From Candidatus Barnesiella excrementigallinarum (lineage in GTDB: Bacteria > Bacteroidota > Bacteroidia > Bacteroidales > Barnesiellaceae), in the NCBI GenBank assembly GCA_019114445.1, contig DXFL01000003.1:1-46398 (forward strand): a stretch of DNA of 46,398 bases. Direction: 5' to 3'. Both the position numbers and the translations under genes were made by a program. The notes beneath the pieces are model-generated. The model was not told where the DNA came from. It saw nothing but the letters and a program-made list of their open reading frames with translations, and made no database searches. The stretch's first letter is position 1; each line of letters starts with the position of its first letter. Of this stretch, positions 1 to 8,383 are shown piece by piece.

Positions 1-68
1 CGAACAGAGAAGTTAAGCCCCGTCACGCCGATGGTACTGCGCAAGTGGGAGAGTAGGTAGCCGCCACT
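1..68 (+). rRNA. rrf: 5S ribosomal RNA, 3' part
   Basis: The window opens inside a 5S rRNA gene. The conserved segment CGAACAGAGAAGTTAAGCC is at the very start, followed by the loop E/helix IV region and the GAGAGTAGGT segment near the 3' end. The 5' half lies outside the window. The exact 3' end (about 66-69) is estimated. A strong terminator follows, so this is probably the last gene of an rRNA operon. Confidence 0.95.
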
Positions 69-74
69 TAAAGA

Positions 75-120
75 AGAGCCGGAAGGAAGTCGAACGAGAC
101 CATCCTCCGGCTCTTTTTTT
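75..120 (+). terminator. Rho-independent terminator of the rRNA operon
   Basis: AGAGCCGGA (75-83) pairs with TCCGGCTCT (106-114). GGA (85-87) and TCC (103-105) extend the stem. A run of T follows immediately (114-120). Confidence 0.93.
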
Positions 121-372
121 ATGCCTATATGTCTATACGAAACCCCGTCGCCCTGCATGAAGCGGAGGGAAGGAAGGGGAAAGCGGCAGAATGGAGAAGC
201 CGATGTAGACTCCGATGTAGAAAGCCGATGTGGAGGGAACACCTGTTTTATGCCCGTTCGCTTGTTCGCTCCTTCATAAAAATGCGATGTCGAGGCAAGC
301 TATCTTTTTTTAATAAGAGTTGTGTGGTGAGCTTAATTCGATTATTTTTACGCGAAATAATAGCGATCCTTT
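121..372. other. Intergenic region between the rRNA operon and the AlkZ-like gene
   Basis: No convincing gene is seen. A short degenerate repeat of CCGATGTAGA/CCGATGTGGA occurs three times between about 201 and 235. The last 60 bases are AT-rich and should hold the promoter of the following gene, but no clean TAnnTTTG box was found. Confidence 0.5.
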
Positions 373-1398
373 ATGAATATACCTCATATAAGACTTCTTA
401 ATCAACAATTGGTTGCTCCCCGGTTTTCCGATGTCCATGATTTGGTTTCGTGGATGGGTATGCTGCAAGCTCAGGAATATAAGATGATGCGTTGGGCTGT
501 GGGAGTGAGATTGAAACAGCCTTCGATGGAGGCTTTTCGGGAAGCGTATGATTCGGGGCGTATCGTGAGGTCTCATCTGTTTCGATGTACATGGCAATTG
601 GTGGCGGCAGAGGATCTGCGGTGGATGTTGTCGTTGTGCACCGAGAAGAACAAATCGGCAATTAATGGCTATCTAGCATATCGAGGGCGGACGATTAGTG
701 AACGGGAGTATGAATATGCCAATAGCCTTATTTATGAATCGCTTGTAGGGGAGAAGTCTATGTGTAAAGATGCCCTTCTGGCCCGGTTGGCAGAAAAAGG
801 ATTTGTTGATGACGCTCATACTATTTCGATTTATCTTCGTAGAGCGGAATTGGAGGGACTTATTTGTAGTGGAGAGTTGGATAATCGACAAAATACGTAT
901 GCATTGGTAGAGGCACGAATCCCTCCAACTAAGAAGCTATTGCGAGAGGAGGCTGTTGCACTGTTGGCTCGAAAATATTTTCGTAGTCATTCTCCGGCAA
1001 CCCTTGAAGATTTTGTGTGGTGGACAAATCTCGGTATGAGAGAATGTCGCGAAGCCATAGAGGGAATTCGTCATGAAATGATCTTGGAACGATATGAAGG
1101 GAAGGTCTATTATATCCATCGGGATTGTAGGGTAAGGGGATACCACAGGCAAACGATAATGTTGCCTTCGTATGATGAGTATTTGATTGGATACAAGAGC
1201 CGCCACCATGTTCTCGATGAGAAATTCCGTCATCGAGCGTATAGCCAAAACGGATTGTTTTATCCCGTAATTCTTGAAGATGGGATTGTCGTAGGGAATT
1301 GGCATCCTCGCGGGGAATCTTCGTTTTTTGTGGAGGAGTTCCAGCCGGACATAACAGATGCTTTTGGGCGCTATCGTCAATTCTTTCAGTTGGAGTAA
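373..1398 (+). CDS. AlkZ-like winged-helix DNA-binding protein (HTH_42, formerly DUF1006)
   Basis: This 341-residue protein belongs to the YcaQ/AlkZ winged-helix superfamily, whose studied members are DNA glycosylases that excise bulky alkylated bases or unhook interstrand crosslinks. The N-terminal motif MLQAQEY contains Q32-A-Q34, matching the catalytic QxQ signature of AlkZ/YcaQ, and is followed by the usual helix-rich segments up to a C-terminal LPSYDEYLIGY stretch. There is no signal peptide, so it should act in the cytoplasm. The ATG at 373 is preceded by AT-rich DNA. It stands alone between an rRNA operon and a convergent gene. Base-excision activity is inferred from the motif; some homologues have no known function. 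Confidence 0.8.
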   Translation: MNIPHIRLLNQQLVAPRFSDVHDLVSWMGMLQAQEYKMMRWAVGVRLKQPSMEAFREAYDSGRIVRSHLFRCTWQLVAAEDLRWMLSLCTEKNKSAINGYLAYRGRTISEREYEYANSLIYESLVGEKSMCKDALLARLAEKGFVDDAHTISIYLRRAELEGLICSGELDNRQNTYALVEARIPPTKKLLREEAVALLARKYFRSHSPATLEDFVWWTNLGMRECREAIEGIRHEMILERYEGKVYYIHRDCRVRGYHRQTIMLPSYDEYLIGYKSRHHVLDEKFRHRAYSQNGLFYPVILEDGIVVGNWHPRGESSFFVEEFQPDITDAFGRYRQFFQLE

Positions 1399-1562
1399 GC
1401 GATCCTTATAATATCGGGATTTTTACTCTTGGTGAATGGAATATTTGTTTTGATTTTTCAAATATCTCTATCGTTTGCAGGAGAGTAATTTTTGTAGGAT
1501 TGGGTACGATAGCCCCTGTTTGTGATCGTGGCGAATAGCCGACTACGCTACCTGTTTGTCGT
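1399..1562. other. Convergent intergenic region
   Basis: No gene is seen. The ten bases AGCGATCCTT just after the stop codon (1398-1407) repeat those just before the start codon of the preceding gene (362-371). No strong terminator hairpin is evident. Confidence 0.4.
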
Positions 1563-2726
1563 TTATCGTACCATAATTTTTGTAGAGGTTGAAGGTGTTG
1601 TAACGATGTAAAATCCTGCGGGGATAGCGATGGAGTTATTCCCCTCGATGGTTTGTCGGGTAACCAATGTGCCGTCTATGGCATAAATGGAGATGGTTTC
1701 GGGGGCTGTTGTTTCGAAACATATTGCATTTTGGGCGCCCCATATATGCAGGTGGGTCGGGTTCGATATGCTTTCGATGGCCGAGGGGGTATAATAATCG
1801 CTGATGTGGATATTGTCGATGTCGATTCCGTTTGTCGAGTTGTCGGTTTTGCCTATTTTAATACGCCATTCTCCCGGACGCATTACCGTGAATTGGTATT
1901 CGGTCAGTTCTTTTTCGATGGGGATTCCTGTTTGGATAGCCTCCCAAGTTTGCCCTTGATCGCTCGATAGATATACCCCGAAAGAGGCTGCGCCTTTATC
2001 GTCTTTATAACGGGCGGCCCACAGCCGTATGTATCCTATGCCGTTGTTTTTGTCGTCGAGCATACAGATGTAACCGGGTTCGCCCGAAGTCGATTCGGTG
2101 AGCCGCAGGTGGGCTGCAGCATTGTCCCATTTCATGTCGTTGGAGCTGTTGCCGTAGGTTGCGCCTACGAATTTCCACGAGCAAGTTTCGTCGCTTGCGT
2201 AGATCCCTCCGCCGTACATTTTTTGTGAATCGTTGGGCGTATAAGCCTTTTTGGTTTCGAATGTTTCGTAGAAATTCCAGTATACAGTCTCGTCGATAAC
2301 CGGTTCTTGGGGGGCAATCCAATCGGTAAGGTTTTTGATTCCCGGCAGGGTGAAGTAGTCGGTAAGGGTTCCTTTTACGGTGAGGCTTTTACGCCAGTAT
2401 TGTGGATTTTCGCTTAGGTTGTATTCATCGACGTAATCCTTGATTTGCACGGGCATCATTCGGGAGAGGTCTATTTCGTTTATGTCGTCGGCAATGAGGA
2501 AGGCGGTGGTTCCGTCGAACGGGGGAGTAATATTATAGAAATGCTTGTTGTTGGAATAGTCGCGGTATTCGCCAACAATATATCCTTTCACATAGTAGGT
2601 TTTGTGATCGTTTTTCTTGGCAAGGGCTTGCGATACGGTTAAGGGGGTATCGGCCGAACTTCCATCGGCAGTGATTATCGGAAATATGGCGGCAAGCAGA
2701 ACAATAACAGCGAGTATTTTTTTCAT
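1563..2726 (-). CDS. Exported DUF6359-like protein with a type IX-like C-terminal domain
   Basis: A 387-residue secreted protein of unknown function. Residues 1-20 are a signal peptide. Residues about 25-135, with YYVKGYIVGEY, resemble the OB-fold DUF6359 domain of Bacteroidetes surface proteins. Residues about 145-310 look like a choice-of-anchor J or MAM-like jelly roll (NFYETFET near its start, IDIDNIHI near its end). Residues 325-387 resemble the type IX secretion sorting domain: SIYAIDGTLV, then PAGFYIV, then a short basic end (KIMVR). A surface or secreted location is inferred. A -7 box lies about 36 bases upstream of the start. The plug protein at 36690-37970 is consistent with type IX secretion. 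Confidence 0.75.
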   Translation of the reverse strand: MKKILAVIVLLAAIFPIITADGSSADTPLTVSQALAKKNDHKTYYVKGYIVGEYRDYSNNKHFYNITPPFDGTTAFLIADDINEIDLSRMMPVQIKDYVDEYNLSENPQYWRKSLTVKGTLTDYFTLPGIKNLTDWIAPQEPVIDETVYWNFYETFETKKAYTPNDSQKMYGGGIYASDETCSWKFVGATYGNSSNDMKWDNAAAHLRLTESTSGEPGYICMLDDKNNGIGYIRLWAARYKDDKGAASFGVYLSSDQGQTWEAIQTGIPIEKELTEYQFTVMRPGEWRIKIGKTDNSTNGIDIDNIHISDYYTPSAIESISNPTHLHIWGAQNAICFETTAPETISIYAIDGTLVTRQTIEGNNSIAIPAGFYIVTTPSTSTKIMVR

Positions 2727-2761
2727 GGTGTATATGTTATGATAAGTTGAATTAAGGATTG

Positions 2762-2769
2762 CAAAAGTA
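2762..2769 (-). promoter_or_regulatory. Promoter -7 box for the exported DUF6359-like protein
   Basis: On the minus strand this reads TACTTTTG, an exact match to TAnnTTTG. It predicts a leader of roughly 30 bases before the ATG at 2726. The -33 element is not clear. Confidence 0.6.
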
Positions 2770-2847
2770 GCAAAAAATAGAAGATATATCTATGTTGGGC
2801 CGGCAAAAATCGAATGGTGTGGGATATGTCGGGGAATATGGGACGAG

Positions 2848-2913
2848 TTAAAACAAAAAAAATTGATTGTCCTCACGACAACCAATCTTTGTTAACCTTA
2901 ATTCTAATACCAT
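2848..2913 (-). CDS. Possible 21-residue leader peptide inside the candidate small RNA
   Basis: The frame starts with ATG at 2913 and ends with TAA at 2848. It begins MVLELRLTKIG, continues CREDNQ and ends FFLF. The terminator hairpin lies within its second half, as in attenuation leaders, but there is no regulated gene immediately downstream on the minus strand; the next gene that way ends at 1563 and starts at 2726. No ribosome-binding site is evident. Coding status is uncertain. Confidence 0.25.
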   Translation of the reverse strand: MVLELRLTKIGCREDNQFFLF

Positions 2914-2920
2914 GAAAAAC
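2854..2920 (-). ncRNA. Candidate small RNA or attenuated leader-peptide transcript
   Basis: The minus strand carries a complete small transcription unit: a promoter (2927-2961), a predicted start near 2920, and an intrinsic terminator. In the terminator ATTGGTTGTC pairs with GACAATCAAT across a GTGAG loop (2862-2886), with one G-U wobble, and is followed by eight U. The RNA would be about 65 nt. It contains a 21-codon reading frame (2848-2913) whose end overlaps the terminator stem, so translation and termination could interfere. The GGTTAACAAAGATTGGTTGT region looks familiar from Bacteroidales intergenic DNA, but I cannot name a family. Whether RNA or peptide matters is unknown. Confidence 0.5.
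2862..2886 (-). terminator. Rho-independent terminator of the candidate small RNA
   Basis: A ten-base-pair stem (2862-2871 with 2877-2886) and a five-base loop. On the minus strand it is followed by U for eight positions (complement of the A run 2855-2862). The stem is fully paired only on the minus strand, where the mismatch becomes G-U, so it points to minus-strand transcription. Confidence 0.65.
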
Positions 2921-2926
2921 ACATTG

Positions 2927-2961
2927 CAAATGTAATGCATATAATTTATATGCAAGCAAAA
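2927..2961 (-). promoter_or_regulatory. Promoter with a palindromic spacer (possible operator)
   Basis: The -7 box TACATTTG (complement of 2927-2934) and -33 TTTTG (complement of 2957-2961) are 22 bases apart. The spacer holds a perfect nine-base-pair inverted repeat, TGCATATAA-T-TTATATGCA (2936-2954). A protein bound there would block RNA polymerase, so it is a candidate operator. The repressor is unknown. Confidence 0.5.
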
Positions 2962-3144
2962 TAATCGATAAAAATGAGCTGGTTTAACATTATTTTTGTG
3001 AATTACTGTTTTTGTGACAATTTGATGGCCTTGCATGACAAAATTGTTACATTTTGATTCTCTTGCCCGATGCCGGAATTTAGGCGAGGGAACGACCCTT
3101 TGGCCGATAATATTGTTATAAGAGAAACAGTAAATAAAGAGAAT

Positions 3145-3597
3145 ATGAAAACATTTTTGTGGAGTTTTATTTTGTGGGCAGGTCTTGCCGGATTGAGTGC
3201 CTGCGACGAGGACGAGCGAGTGGATTATAACCATTTGCCTGCTGAGGTACATGAGTTTGTGAATAATTATTTTGCCGATGTGGAGGTTGTGAAGGCCGAG
3301 AAAGATGACGACGAACCGCGTTATAAGGTGTGGTTGAGCAACGGCTTCGAGCTGAAATTTTATGGCGATGGCAGTTGGCAGGAGATCGACGGGAATTTGC
3401 AGGTGTTATCGTCGGCTTTGCAGATAGACCTTTTGCCGGAGAATTTGTTGGTTTATGTGGCTACTCAATATCCCAATGCGGGTATTGTTGAGGTCTCGCG
3501 GTACGGTTGGGGGTATAAGATAGAACTGAATACCGTGCCTGTCATGGAATTGAAATTCAATAACGAGGGGGAGATAACTCGCAGCCGGGCCTATTGA
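3145..3597 (+). CDS. PepSY-like periplasmic lipoprotein
   Basis: A 150-residue protein of the Bacteroidetes PepSY-like (DUF2874) family. The start at 3145 gives a clean lipoprotein signal ending LAGLSAC with Cys20; the longer frame from 3070 would bury it. The mature part is two copies of a roughly 60-residue beta-rich unit: the first has VHEFVNNYFADVEV and YKVWLSNGFELKFY, the second has LLVYVATQYPNAGI and YKIELNTVPVMELKF. Such proteins are usually periplasmic and of unknown role. A paralogue lies at 36216-36680. The stop is 15 bases from the end of the convergent folA. Confidence 0.8.
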   Translation: MKTFLWSFILWAGLAGLSACDEDERVDYNHLPAEVHEFVNNYFADVEVVKAEKDDDEPRYKVWLSNGFELKFYGDGSWQEIDGNLQVLSSALQIDLLPENLLVYVATQYPNAGIVEVSRYGWGYKIELNTVPVMELKFNNEGEITRSRAY

Positions 3598-3612
3598 CCC
3601 GGTTGCCGGGTA

Positions 3613-4122
3613 TTATCCTTTGGATCGATTCTTTTTCCGATAAGTGACGAAGGTGTAGGGATAGGGGTGTTTCTCGTCGGCCGGCATTTCCCGAATATCG
3701 GTTTTTCGCCAAACGGTCTCGTCGATGGGTGGGAAGAAGGTGTCGGCGTCGTCGAACGAGTGGTGGATATGGGTGATGTAGAGGGTATCGGCCAGCCCGA
3801 TGGTTTCGTTGTAGAGCGAGGCTCCACCGATGATGAAGATCTCGTCGTCGGTTTTTTCTTGTTCTATTTCGTCGAGTTGGTGGATAACGGTCACGTTGGG
3901 CCATGACACGTGCGGGTTATGGGTGAGCACAATGTTTCGGCGGTTGGGCAGGGCTCCATTGGGGAGCGACTCGAATGTGCGTCGACCCATCACTACGGTA
4001 TGGCCCGAAGTGAGGTTTTTGAAGAGTTTCAGGTCATTGGGCAGGTGGCACAACAGTTGCTGGTTGCGGCCGATGGCTCCGTTTTCGGCAACGGCAGCGA
4101 TAAGAGCTATTCGCGTCATCAT
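3613..4122 (-). CDS. folA: Dihydrofolate reductase
   Basis: Reduces dihydrofolate to tetrahydrofolate with NADPH, replenishing the folate oxidised by the thymidylate synthase encoded immediately upstream. The protein is 169 residues, normal length. The N-terminal IALIAAVAENGAIG, the acidic active-site residue in HLPNDLKLF (Asp30) and the cofactor segments VVMGRRTFESLP and IFIIGGASLY are present. The position usually occupied by Trp just before HLP (Trp22 in E. coli) is Cys here. The start ATGATG allows initiation one codon later. It begins one base after the thyA stop, so the two genes are almost certainly co-transcribed. Confidence 0.97.
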   Translation of the reverse strand: MMTRIALIAAVAENGAIGRNQQLLCHLPNDLKLFKNLTSGHTVVMGRRTFESLPNGALPNRRNIVLTHNPHVSWPNVTVIHQLDEIEQEKTDDEIFIIGGASLYNETIGLADTLYITHIHHSFDDADTFFPPIDETVWRKTDIREMPADEKHPYPYTFVTYRKKNRSKG

Positions 4123-4123
4123 T

Positions 4124-4918
4124 TTATACGGCTACTTTTCCGGCGATGTGAGGGTGAGGGTTGTAATCGGTCAACTCGAAATCTTCATATTTGAAGTCGA
4201 AGATACTTTTCACCTCGGGATTCAGTTTCATTTTGGGAAGCGGACGCGGTTCGCGGGAGAGTTGTTCGCGCACCTGTTCGATGTGGTTGTTGTAGATGTG
4301 CGCGTCGCCCAACGTATGGACAAATTCGCCGGCTTCGAGTCCGGTAACCTGTGCGACCATCATCAGCAACAGAGCATACGAGGCGATGTTGAACGGTACA
4401 CCGAGGAAGATGTCGGCGCTGCGTTGATAGAGTTGCAGACTCAATTTCCCGTTAGCCACATAGAATTGAAAGAAGGCGTGGCAAGGGGGGAGGTTCATTT
4501 GCGGCAGGTCGGCCACGTTCCATGCGCTGACAATGATCCGGCGCGAATCGGGGTTGTGATTTATGGTCTCGATGGCCTCTTTTATTTGGTCGATGTGTCC
4601 TCCGTTATAGTCGGGCCACGAACGCCATTGATATCCGTAAATATGCCCGAGGTCGCCGTTCTCGTCGGCCCATTCGTTCCATATCCGCACCCCGTTTTCC
4701 TGTAAATATTTTACGTTGGTATCGCCTTTGAGGAACCACAGCAATTCGTAGATAATCGATTTCAAATGGAGTTTCTTTGTGGTAAGCAAAGGAAACCCCT
4801 CTTTCAAGTCGAACCGCATTTGGTAGCCGAATACGCTATGGGTGCCGGTTCCGGTGCGATCTTCTTTGAGTACGCCGTGGTCGAGAACGTGTTGTAAAAG
4901 GTCGAGGTATTGTTTCAT
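4124..4918 (-). CDS. thyA: Thymidylate synthase (ThyA type)
   Basis: Converts dUMP to dTMP with methylenetetrahydrofolate. The 264 residues equal the E. coli enzyme in length. Signatures include [23 protein letters not shown], the double-Arg phosphate-binding RRIIVSAWN, the catalytic Cys in [29 protein letters not shown] and the [12 protein letters not shown] segment. It precedes folA, forming the usual dTMP-cycle pair, and follows an exported-protein gene by only 13 bases. Confidence 0.98.
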   Translation of the reverse strand: MKQYLDLLQHVLDHGVLKEDRTGTGTHSVFGYQMRFDLKEGFPLLTTKKLHLKSIIYELLWFLKGDTNVKYLQENGVRIWNEWADENGDLGHIYGYQWRSWPDYNGGHIDQIKEAIETINHNPDSRRIIVSAWNVADLPQMNLPPCHAFFQFYVANGKLSLQLYQRSADIFLGVPFNIASYALLLMMVAQVTGLEAGEFVHTLGDAHIYNNHIEQVREQLSREPRPLPKMKLNPEVKSIFDFKYEDFELTDYNPHPHIAGKVAV

Positions 4919-4931
4919 GTCGATGGTTATT

Positions 4932-6092
4932 CTATTTGATTTGTAACAGCCGGCTGAATCCGAGGCAAGCTACCGAGAATCCCAGTTTACAGCCTCGCAT
5001 CGTATTGCCTTCTATGGTATCGAAATTTCGGAATTGTTCACGGTTGACAAACACTTTGGTGCGAACCGACGCCGTGAAAATTTCGCGGTGCCCGCGCCAA
5101 AAAGAGGGGACAAGCGATATGGTGGTTGAGAAACGATAGTCGAAACAGATTCCTGCGGTCCAGTTGAAGTTGGTGTAGGCCAATGTGGTTCGTTCGTTTC
5201 TTCCATTCCCGATTGTGATTTGATCGGAATATCCCGACCAAATACAGCCTGCATAAGGCATAAGCGCAAAGTATTTGGTGGAGATGAGTTGTTGCCCCAA
5301 AGCCAATGAGATGGAGGTGTAGGTGTTGTGCTTGTTTTGGTGCCAAACATCGCTTATACCATCTTCTTCGACTCGTATGTCGTGGCGGCTTTGCGCTGTC
5401 CCGGCCGAAAAGTCGCATAACAAGTGGGTGTTGGCATATCCCAAATCGAATCCGAAATTGATTTGCCAAGCCGGTTTCCAATGGTTTGCAATATCGCCTA
5501 CCGGGAACGAGGCTCCTGTTCCTAAGTAGAACCCGTAACCGAACCGTCGCGGCGATATGCTGGGAATCGAGGGAGCAGGATTCTCGATCAACTCTTTGGT
5601 GACGTAAAATTCCCATTCTTGCAGTTTCTCTTCGTTTTGTCCGTTGTCGGTATCTTGGGTGGCTTTTTGGCATTGTTCATTGTATAAGTCCATATATTGC
5701 CGGGTGCGATTATCGGCCGCAATTCCCACGACACCGAGATTAAGTTCGGTTTGTAGCCGACGGCGGTATACTTCGAGCAGATCGTATTTCAACTGGAATA
5801 GGCGCAGCAGGTTGGTGTTGCGTATTTGAGGATCGGCAAACGAGTGACGTTTGTCGAAGCAAGCCAACGCTTCGGGGTGAATGGTTCGGGTATTCCCATC
5901 TTGTTCTTTGGCCTTTTCGATTTTCAAAAATGCGTTGAATGCCGAGGGTACCCCTTTGAGACTGAGGGTGTCTTGAAAATCGTCCCACACCAATTTCCCG
6001 TCGTCCCATAGTTTGTAATTGACAGGCTCTTCGGCCCGGGACGAGACGATGAGCGAGAGGCCAATCAAGAGAAGAGTTAAGAGCCGTTTCAT
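4932..6092 (-). CDS. Exported protein with a C-terminal beta-barrel-like domain, function unknown
   Basis: A 386-residue protein with a signal peptide ending near SSRAEEP (residue 20). The N-terminal part contains KLVWDDFQD, similar to the WDDF signature of DUF922-type secreted proteins, followed by a helical region (about 60-165) rich in Leu, Gln and Arg. From about residue 180 it alternates Gly and aromatic residues ([17 protein letters not shown], and later strands) like a small outer-membrane barrel. No catalytic HExxH was seen. It lies between argF' and thyA with 11- and 13-base spacers and is probably co-transcribed. I do not recognise the family with confidence. Confidence 0.7.
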   Translation of the reverse strand: MKRLLTLLLIGLSLIVSSRAEEPVNYKLWDDGKLVWDDFQDTLSLKGVPSAFNAFLKIEKAKEQDGNTRTIHPEALACFDKRHSFADPQIRNTNLLRLFQLKYDLLEVYRRRLQTELNLGVVGIAADNRTRQYMDLYNEQCQKATQDTDNGQNEEKLQEWEFYVTKELIENPAPSIPSISPRRFGYGFYLGTGASFPVGDIANHWKPAWQINFGFDLGYANTHLLCDFSAGTAQSRHDIRVEEDGISDVWHQNKHNTYTSISLALGQQLISTKYFALMPYAGCIWSGYSDQITIGNGRNERTTLAYTNFNWTAGICFDYRFSTTISLVPSFWRGHREIFTASVRTKVFVNREQFRNFDTIEGNTMRGCKLGFSVACLGFSRLLQIK

Positions 6093-6103
6093 ATTGTGAG
6101 GAA

Positions 6104-7057
6104 TTAAAGCGATTCGAGAATGCGTTTCAAGACAACCTGAGCCGATATTTCGCGGTTGGCTGCTTCGGGAATGACGAGTGATTGTGGACTTTCGATGACA
6201 TCGTCGGTCACAATCATGTTGCGCCGTACGGGGAGGCAGTGCATGAAAAAGGCATTGTTGGTGAGTGCCATTTTTTTGCTGTCGACGGTCCAGCTGCGGT
6301 CGGTGTTGATTACTTTCCCGTAGTTAGGATCGGCATAAGCTGCCCAGTTTTTGGCATAGACAAAGTCGGCGCCTTCGAGGGCTTTCCGTTGGTCGTATTC
6401 AACGTGGGCGTTACCGACGAATTGGGACGCCAGCTCGTACCCCTCGGGGTGGGTGATGACAAATTCGTAACCGGTTTGGTTTATCCATTCGGCGAAGGAG
6501 TTGGGTACGGCTTGCGGCAGTGCTTTGGGGTGCGGAGCCCACGTCATGACAATTTTGGGGCGCTCGGTTTTTTTATGTTCCTCGATGGTGATGAGGTCGG
6601 CAAAACTTTGCAAGGGATGGCGCGTGGCGGCCTCCATGCTGAATACCGGTCGGCCCGAATATTGAATAAACTGGTTGAGAATTTTCTCCTCGTAGTCGTC
6701 GGTTTTGCTTTCGAAGCGGGCGAAAGAGCGTACGCCGATGACATCGCAATAGCAGCCCATAACAGGAATGGCTTCGAGCAGGTGTTCGGGCTTGTCGCCA
6801 TCCATGACGACCCCGCGTTCGGTTTCCAGTTTCCAAGCGCCTTGATTGACATCTAAGACCATGACGTTCATGCCCAAATTCATGGCTGCCTTTTGGGTGC
6901 TCAGGCGTGTGCGTAGGCTCGAATTGAAGAAAATCATCATCAATGTTTTGTCTTGTCCTAAATGTTTGTAGGCAAAACGGTTGGCTTTCACTTCAAGGGC
7001 TTCTTTGACAGCCGTTTTCAAATCTCCGAGGTCGTGTACGTTGGTAAAATGTCTCAT
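6104..7057 (-). CDS. argF': N-succinyl-L-ornithine carbamoyltransferase
   Basis: Transfers a carbamoyl group to N-succinylornithine in the Bacteroidetes variant of arginine synthesis. The protein is 317 residues. The carbamoyl-phosphate loop FNSSLRTR (residues 44-51) and the HCLPVRRN segment are intact. The substrate-selecting loop reads DGDKPEH with Pro at residue 90, the residue known from the Bacteroides fragilis enzyme to favour succinyl- over acetylornithine. It lies eight bases downstream of proA, so glutamate-derived proline and arginine synthesis are expressed together here. Confidence 0.93.
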   Translation of the reverse strand: MRHFTNVHDLGDLKTAVKEALEVKANRFAYKHLGQDKTLMMIFFNSSLRTRLSTQKAAMNLGMNVMVLDVNQGAWKLETERGVVMDGDKPEHLLEAIPVMGCYCDVIGVRSFARFESKTDDYEEKILNQFIQYSGRPVFSMEAATRHPLQSFADLITIEEHKKTERPKIVMTWAPHPKALPQAVPNSFAEWINQTGYEFVITHPEGYELASQFVGNAHVEYDQRKALEGADFVYAKNWAAYADPNYGKVINTDRSWTVDSKKMALTNNAFFMHCLPVRRNMIVTDDVIESPQSLVIPEAANREISAQVVLKRILESL

Positions 7058-7064
7058 AATGGTT

Positions 7065-8318
7065 TTATTGGCGTGTTTGTCCGTTACCGGAAATAATATA
7101 TTTGTAGGTTGTTAGTTCGGGCAGAGCCATCGGTCCCCGTGCGTGCAATTTTTGGGTACTGATACCGATTTCGGCTCCGAACCCGAATTGCCCGCCATCG
7201 GTGAAGGCTGTCGATACGTTGGTATAGACGCAGGCGGCATCGACTTGCCGGGTAAACTTTTGTTTGTTGATTTCGCTTTCGGTGACGATGCTTTCGCTGT
7301 GTTTCGAAGAGTAGCGGGCAATGTGCGCCAGTGCTTCGTCGATGGAAGCCACGGTTTTGATTGCCATCTTGTAGTCGAGGAATTCGGTCCCGAAACTGTC
7401 GGTTGTTGCCGGCTGTAAAAGAGTGTCGGGATATTTCCCCGAAAGGGCTTCGAAGGCTTGCGGGTCGGCATAGATTGTTACGTTTTTCCCGGATAGCGGG
7501 GCACAGAGGTCGGGCAAGTCGGATAGCCTGTCGCGATGGACAATGAGGCAATCGAGTGCGTTGCACACACTTACCCGGCGGGTTTTTGCATTGAATACGA
7601 TATTGCGACCCTTTTCCAAGTCGCCCTCTTTGTCGAAATAGGTGTGGCATATTCCCGCACCGGTTTCTATGACCGGTACGAGCGCGTGTTCGCGCACATA
7701 GTTGATCAACCGGCTGCTGCCCCGGGGAATAATGAGGTCGACTTGCCCCACAGCGGTTAATAACTTGTCGGTAAAGCTGTGGTCGTTGGGTAGTAAAATG
7801 GCTGTATTAGAGTCTATTCCATAACTTATCAACACCTTGTTGATAATGTTGATAAGTGCAAGGTTGGAATATTGGGCGTCGCTCCCTCCTTTGAGAATGC
7901 AGACATTCCCCGATTTCAAGCAAAGGGAAAAGACGTCGAAAGTGACGTTGGGACGCGCTTCGTAGATGATACCGATGACGCCGAACGGGACGGAAACTTT
8001 GTCGATATGCATACCGTTGGGACGGTCGAACGAAGCCAGTATACGGCCCAATGGAGAGGGCAGGGTGGCCACGCGGCGCATATCGGAGGTAATTCCGGCT
8101 ATCCGTTCGCGGGTGAGCATGAGCCTGTCGTATCGAGGATCGCTTTCGGGCATCCGTTCCAAATCGCGGCGGTTCTCTTGCAGGATATAGTCGGTTTGCC
8201 GGTCGGCTTCGTCGGCCACGGCGCAAAGGACCTTGTCGATGGTCTCTCCGTCGATGAGGTTCAGTTTGCCGGCGGCAGCACGGGCATTGTCGAAAATATG
8301 TGACAAATCGGTAGTCAT
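7065..8318 (-). CDS. proA: Gamma-glutamyl phosphate reductase
   Basis: Second step of proline synthesis: NADPH reduction of glutamyl-5-phosphate to the semialdehyde. From the ATG at 8318 the protein is 417 residues, as usual. The longer frame begins with TTG at 8339, which lies inside the -7 promoter box and would lie upstream of the predicted transcript start, so it is rejected. Features include [14 protein letters not shown], the nucleotide-binding [15 protein letters not shown], the [12 protein letters not shown] stretch and the catalytic Cys in [11 protein letters not shown]. It follows proB by 65 bases and has its own promoter. Confidence 0.97.
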   Translation of the reverse strand: MTTDLSHIFDNARAAAGKLNLIDGETIDKVLCAVADEADRQTDYILQENRRDLERMPESDPRYDRLMLTRERIAGITSDMRRVATLPSPLGRILASFDRPNGMHIDKVSVPFGVIGIIYEARPNVTFDVFSLCLKSGNVCILKGGSDAQYSNLALINIINKVLISYGIDSNTAILLPNDHSFTDKLLTAVGQVDLIIPRGSSRLINYVREHALVPVIETGAGICHTYFDKEGDLEKGRNIVFNAKTRRVSVCNALDCLIVHRDRLSDLPDLCAPLSGKNVTIYADPQAFEALSGKYPDTLLQPATTDSFGTEFLDYKMAIKTVASIDEALAHIARYSSKHSESIVTESEINKQKFTRQVDAACVYTNVSTAFTDGGQFGFGAEIGISTQKLHARGPMALPELTTYKYIISGNGQTRQ

Positions 8319-8336
8319 GGCAGTTATGTGTGTAAG

Positions 8337-8344
8337 CAAAAGTA
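8337..8344 (-). promoter_or_regulatory. Promoter -7 box for proA
   Basis: The minus strand reads TACTTTTG, an exact TAnnTTTG match in the proB-proA spacer. It predicts a leader of about 13-15 bases before the ATG at 8318 and rules out the upstream TTG start. ProA and argF' may thus be expressed independently of proB. Confidence 0.6.
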
Positions 8345-8383
8345 ATCTTTTTTTCGATTCGGGAAAAATCCGTATCGTTAAAG

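Noticed and set aside
201..235. Triple CCGATGTAGA-like repeat, considered as a CRISPR fragment or regulatory array
   Set aside because: Units are too short and unevenly spaced, with no spacers of constant length.
129..401. A 90-codon frame after the rRNA terminator
   Set aside because: Basic, low-complexity product, no ribosome-binding site, runs into the AlkZ-like gene in another frame.
2848..3252. A 134-codon minus-strand frame across the intergenic region
   Set aside because: It crosses the small-RNA promoter and terminator and the start of the PepSY gene; only its last 21 codons lie in the predicted transcript.
8319..8339. TTG start for proA
   Set aside because: The TTG is within the -7 promoter box, upstream of the predicted transcript start.
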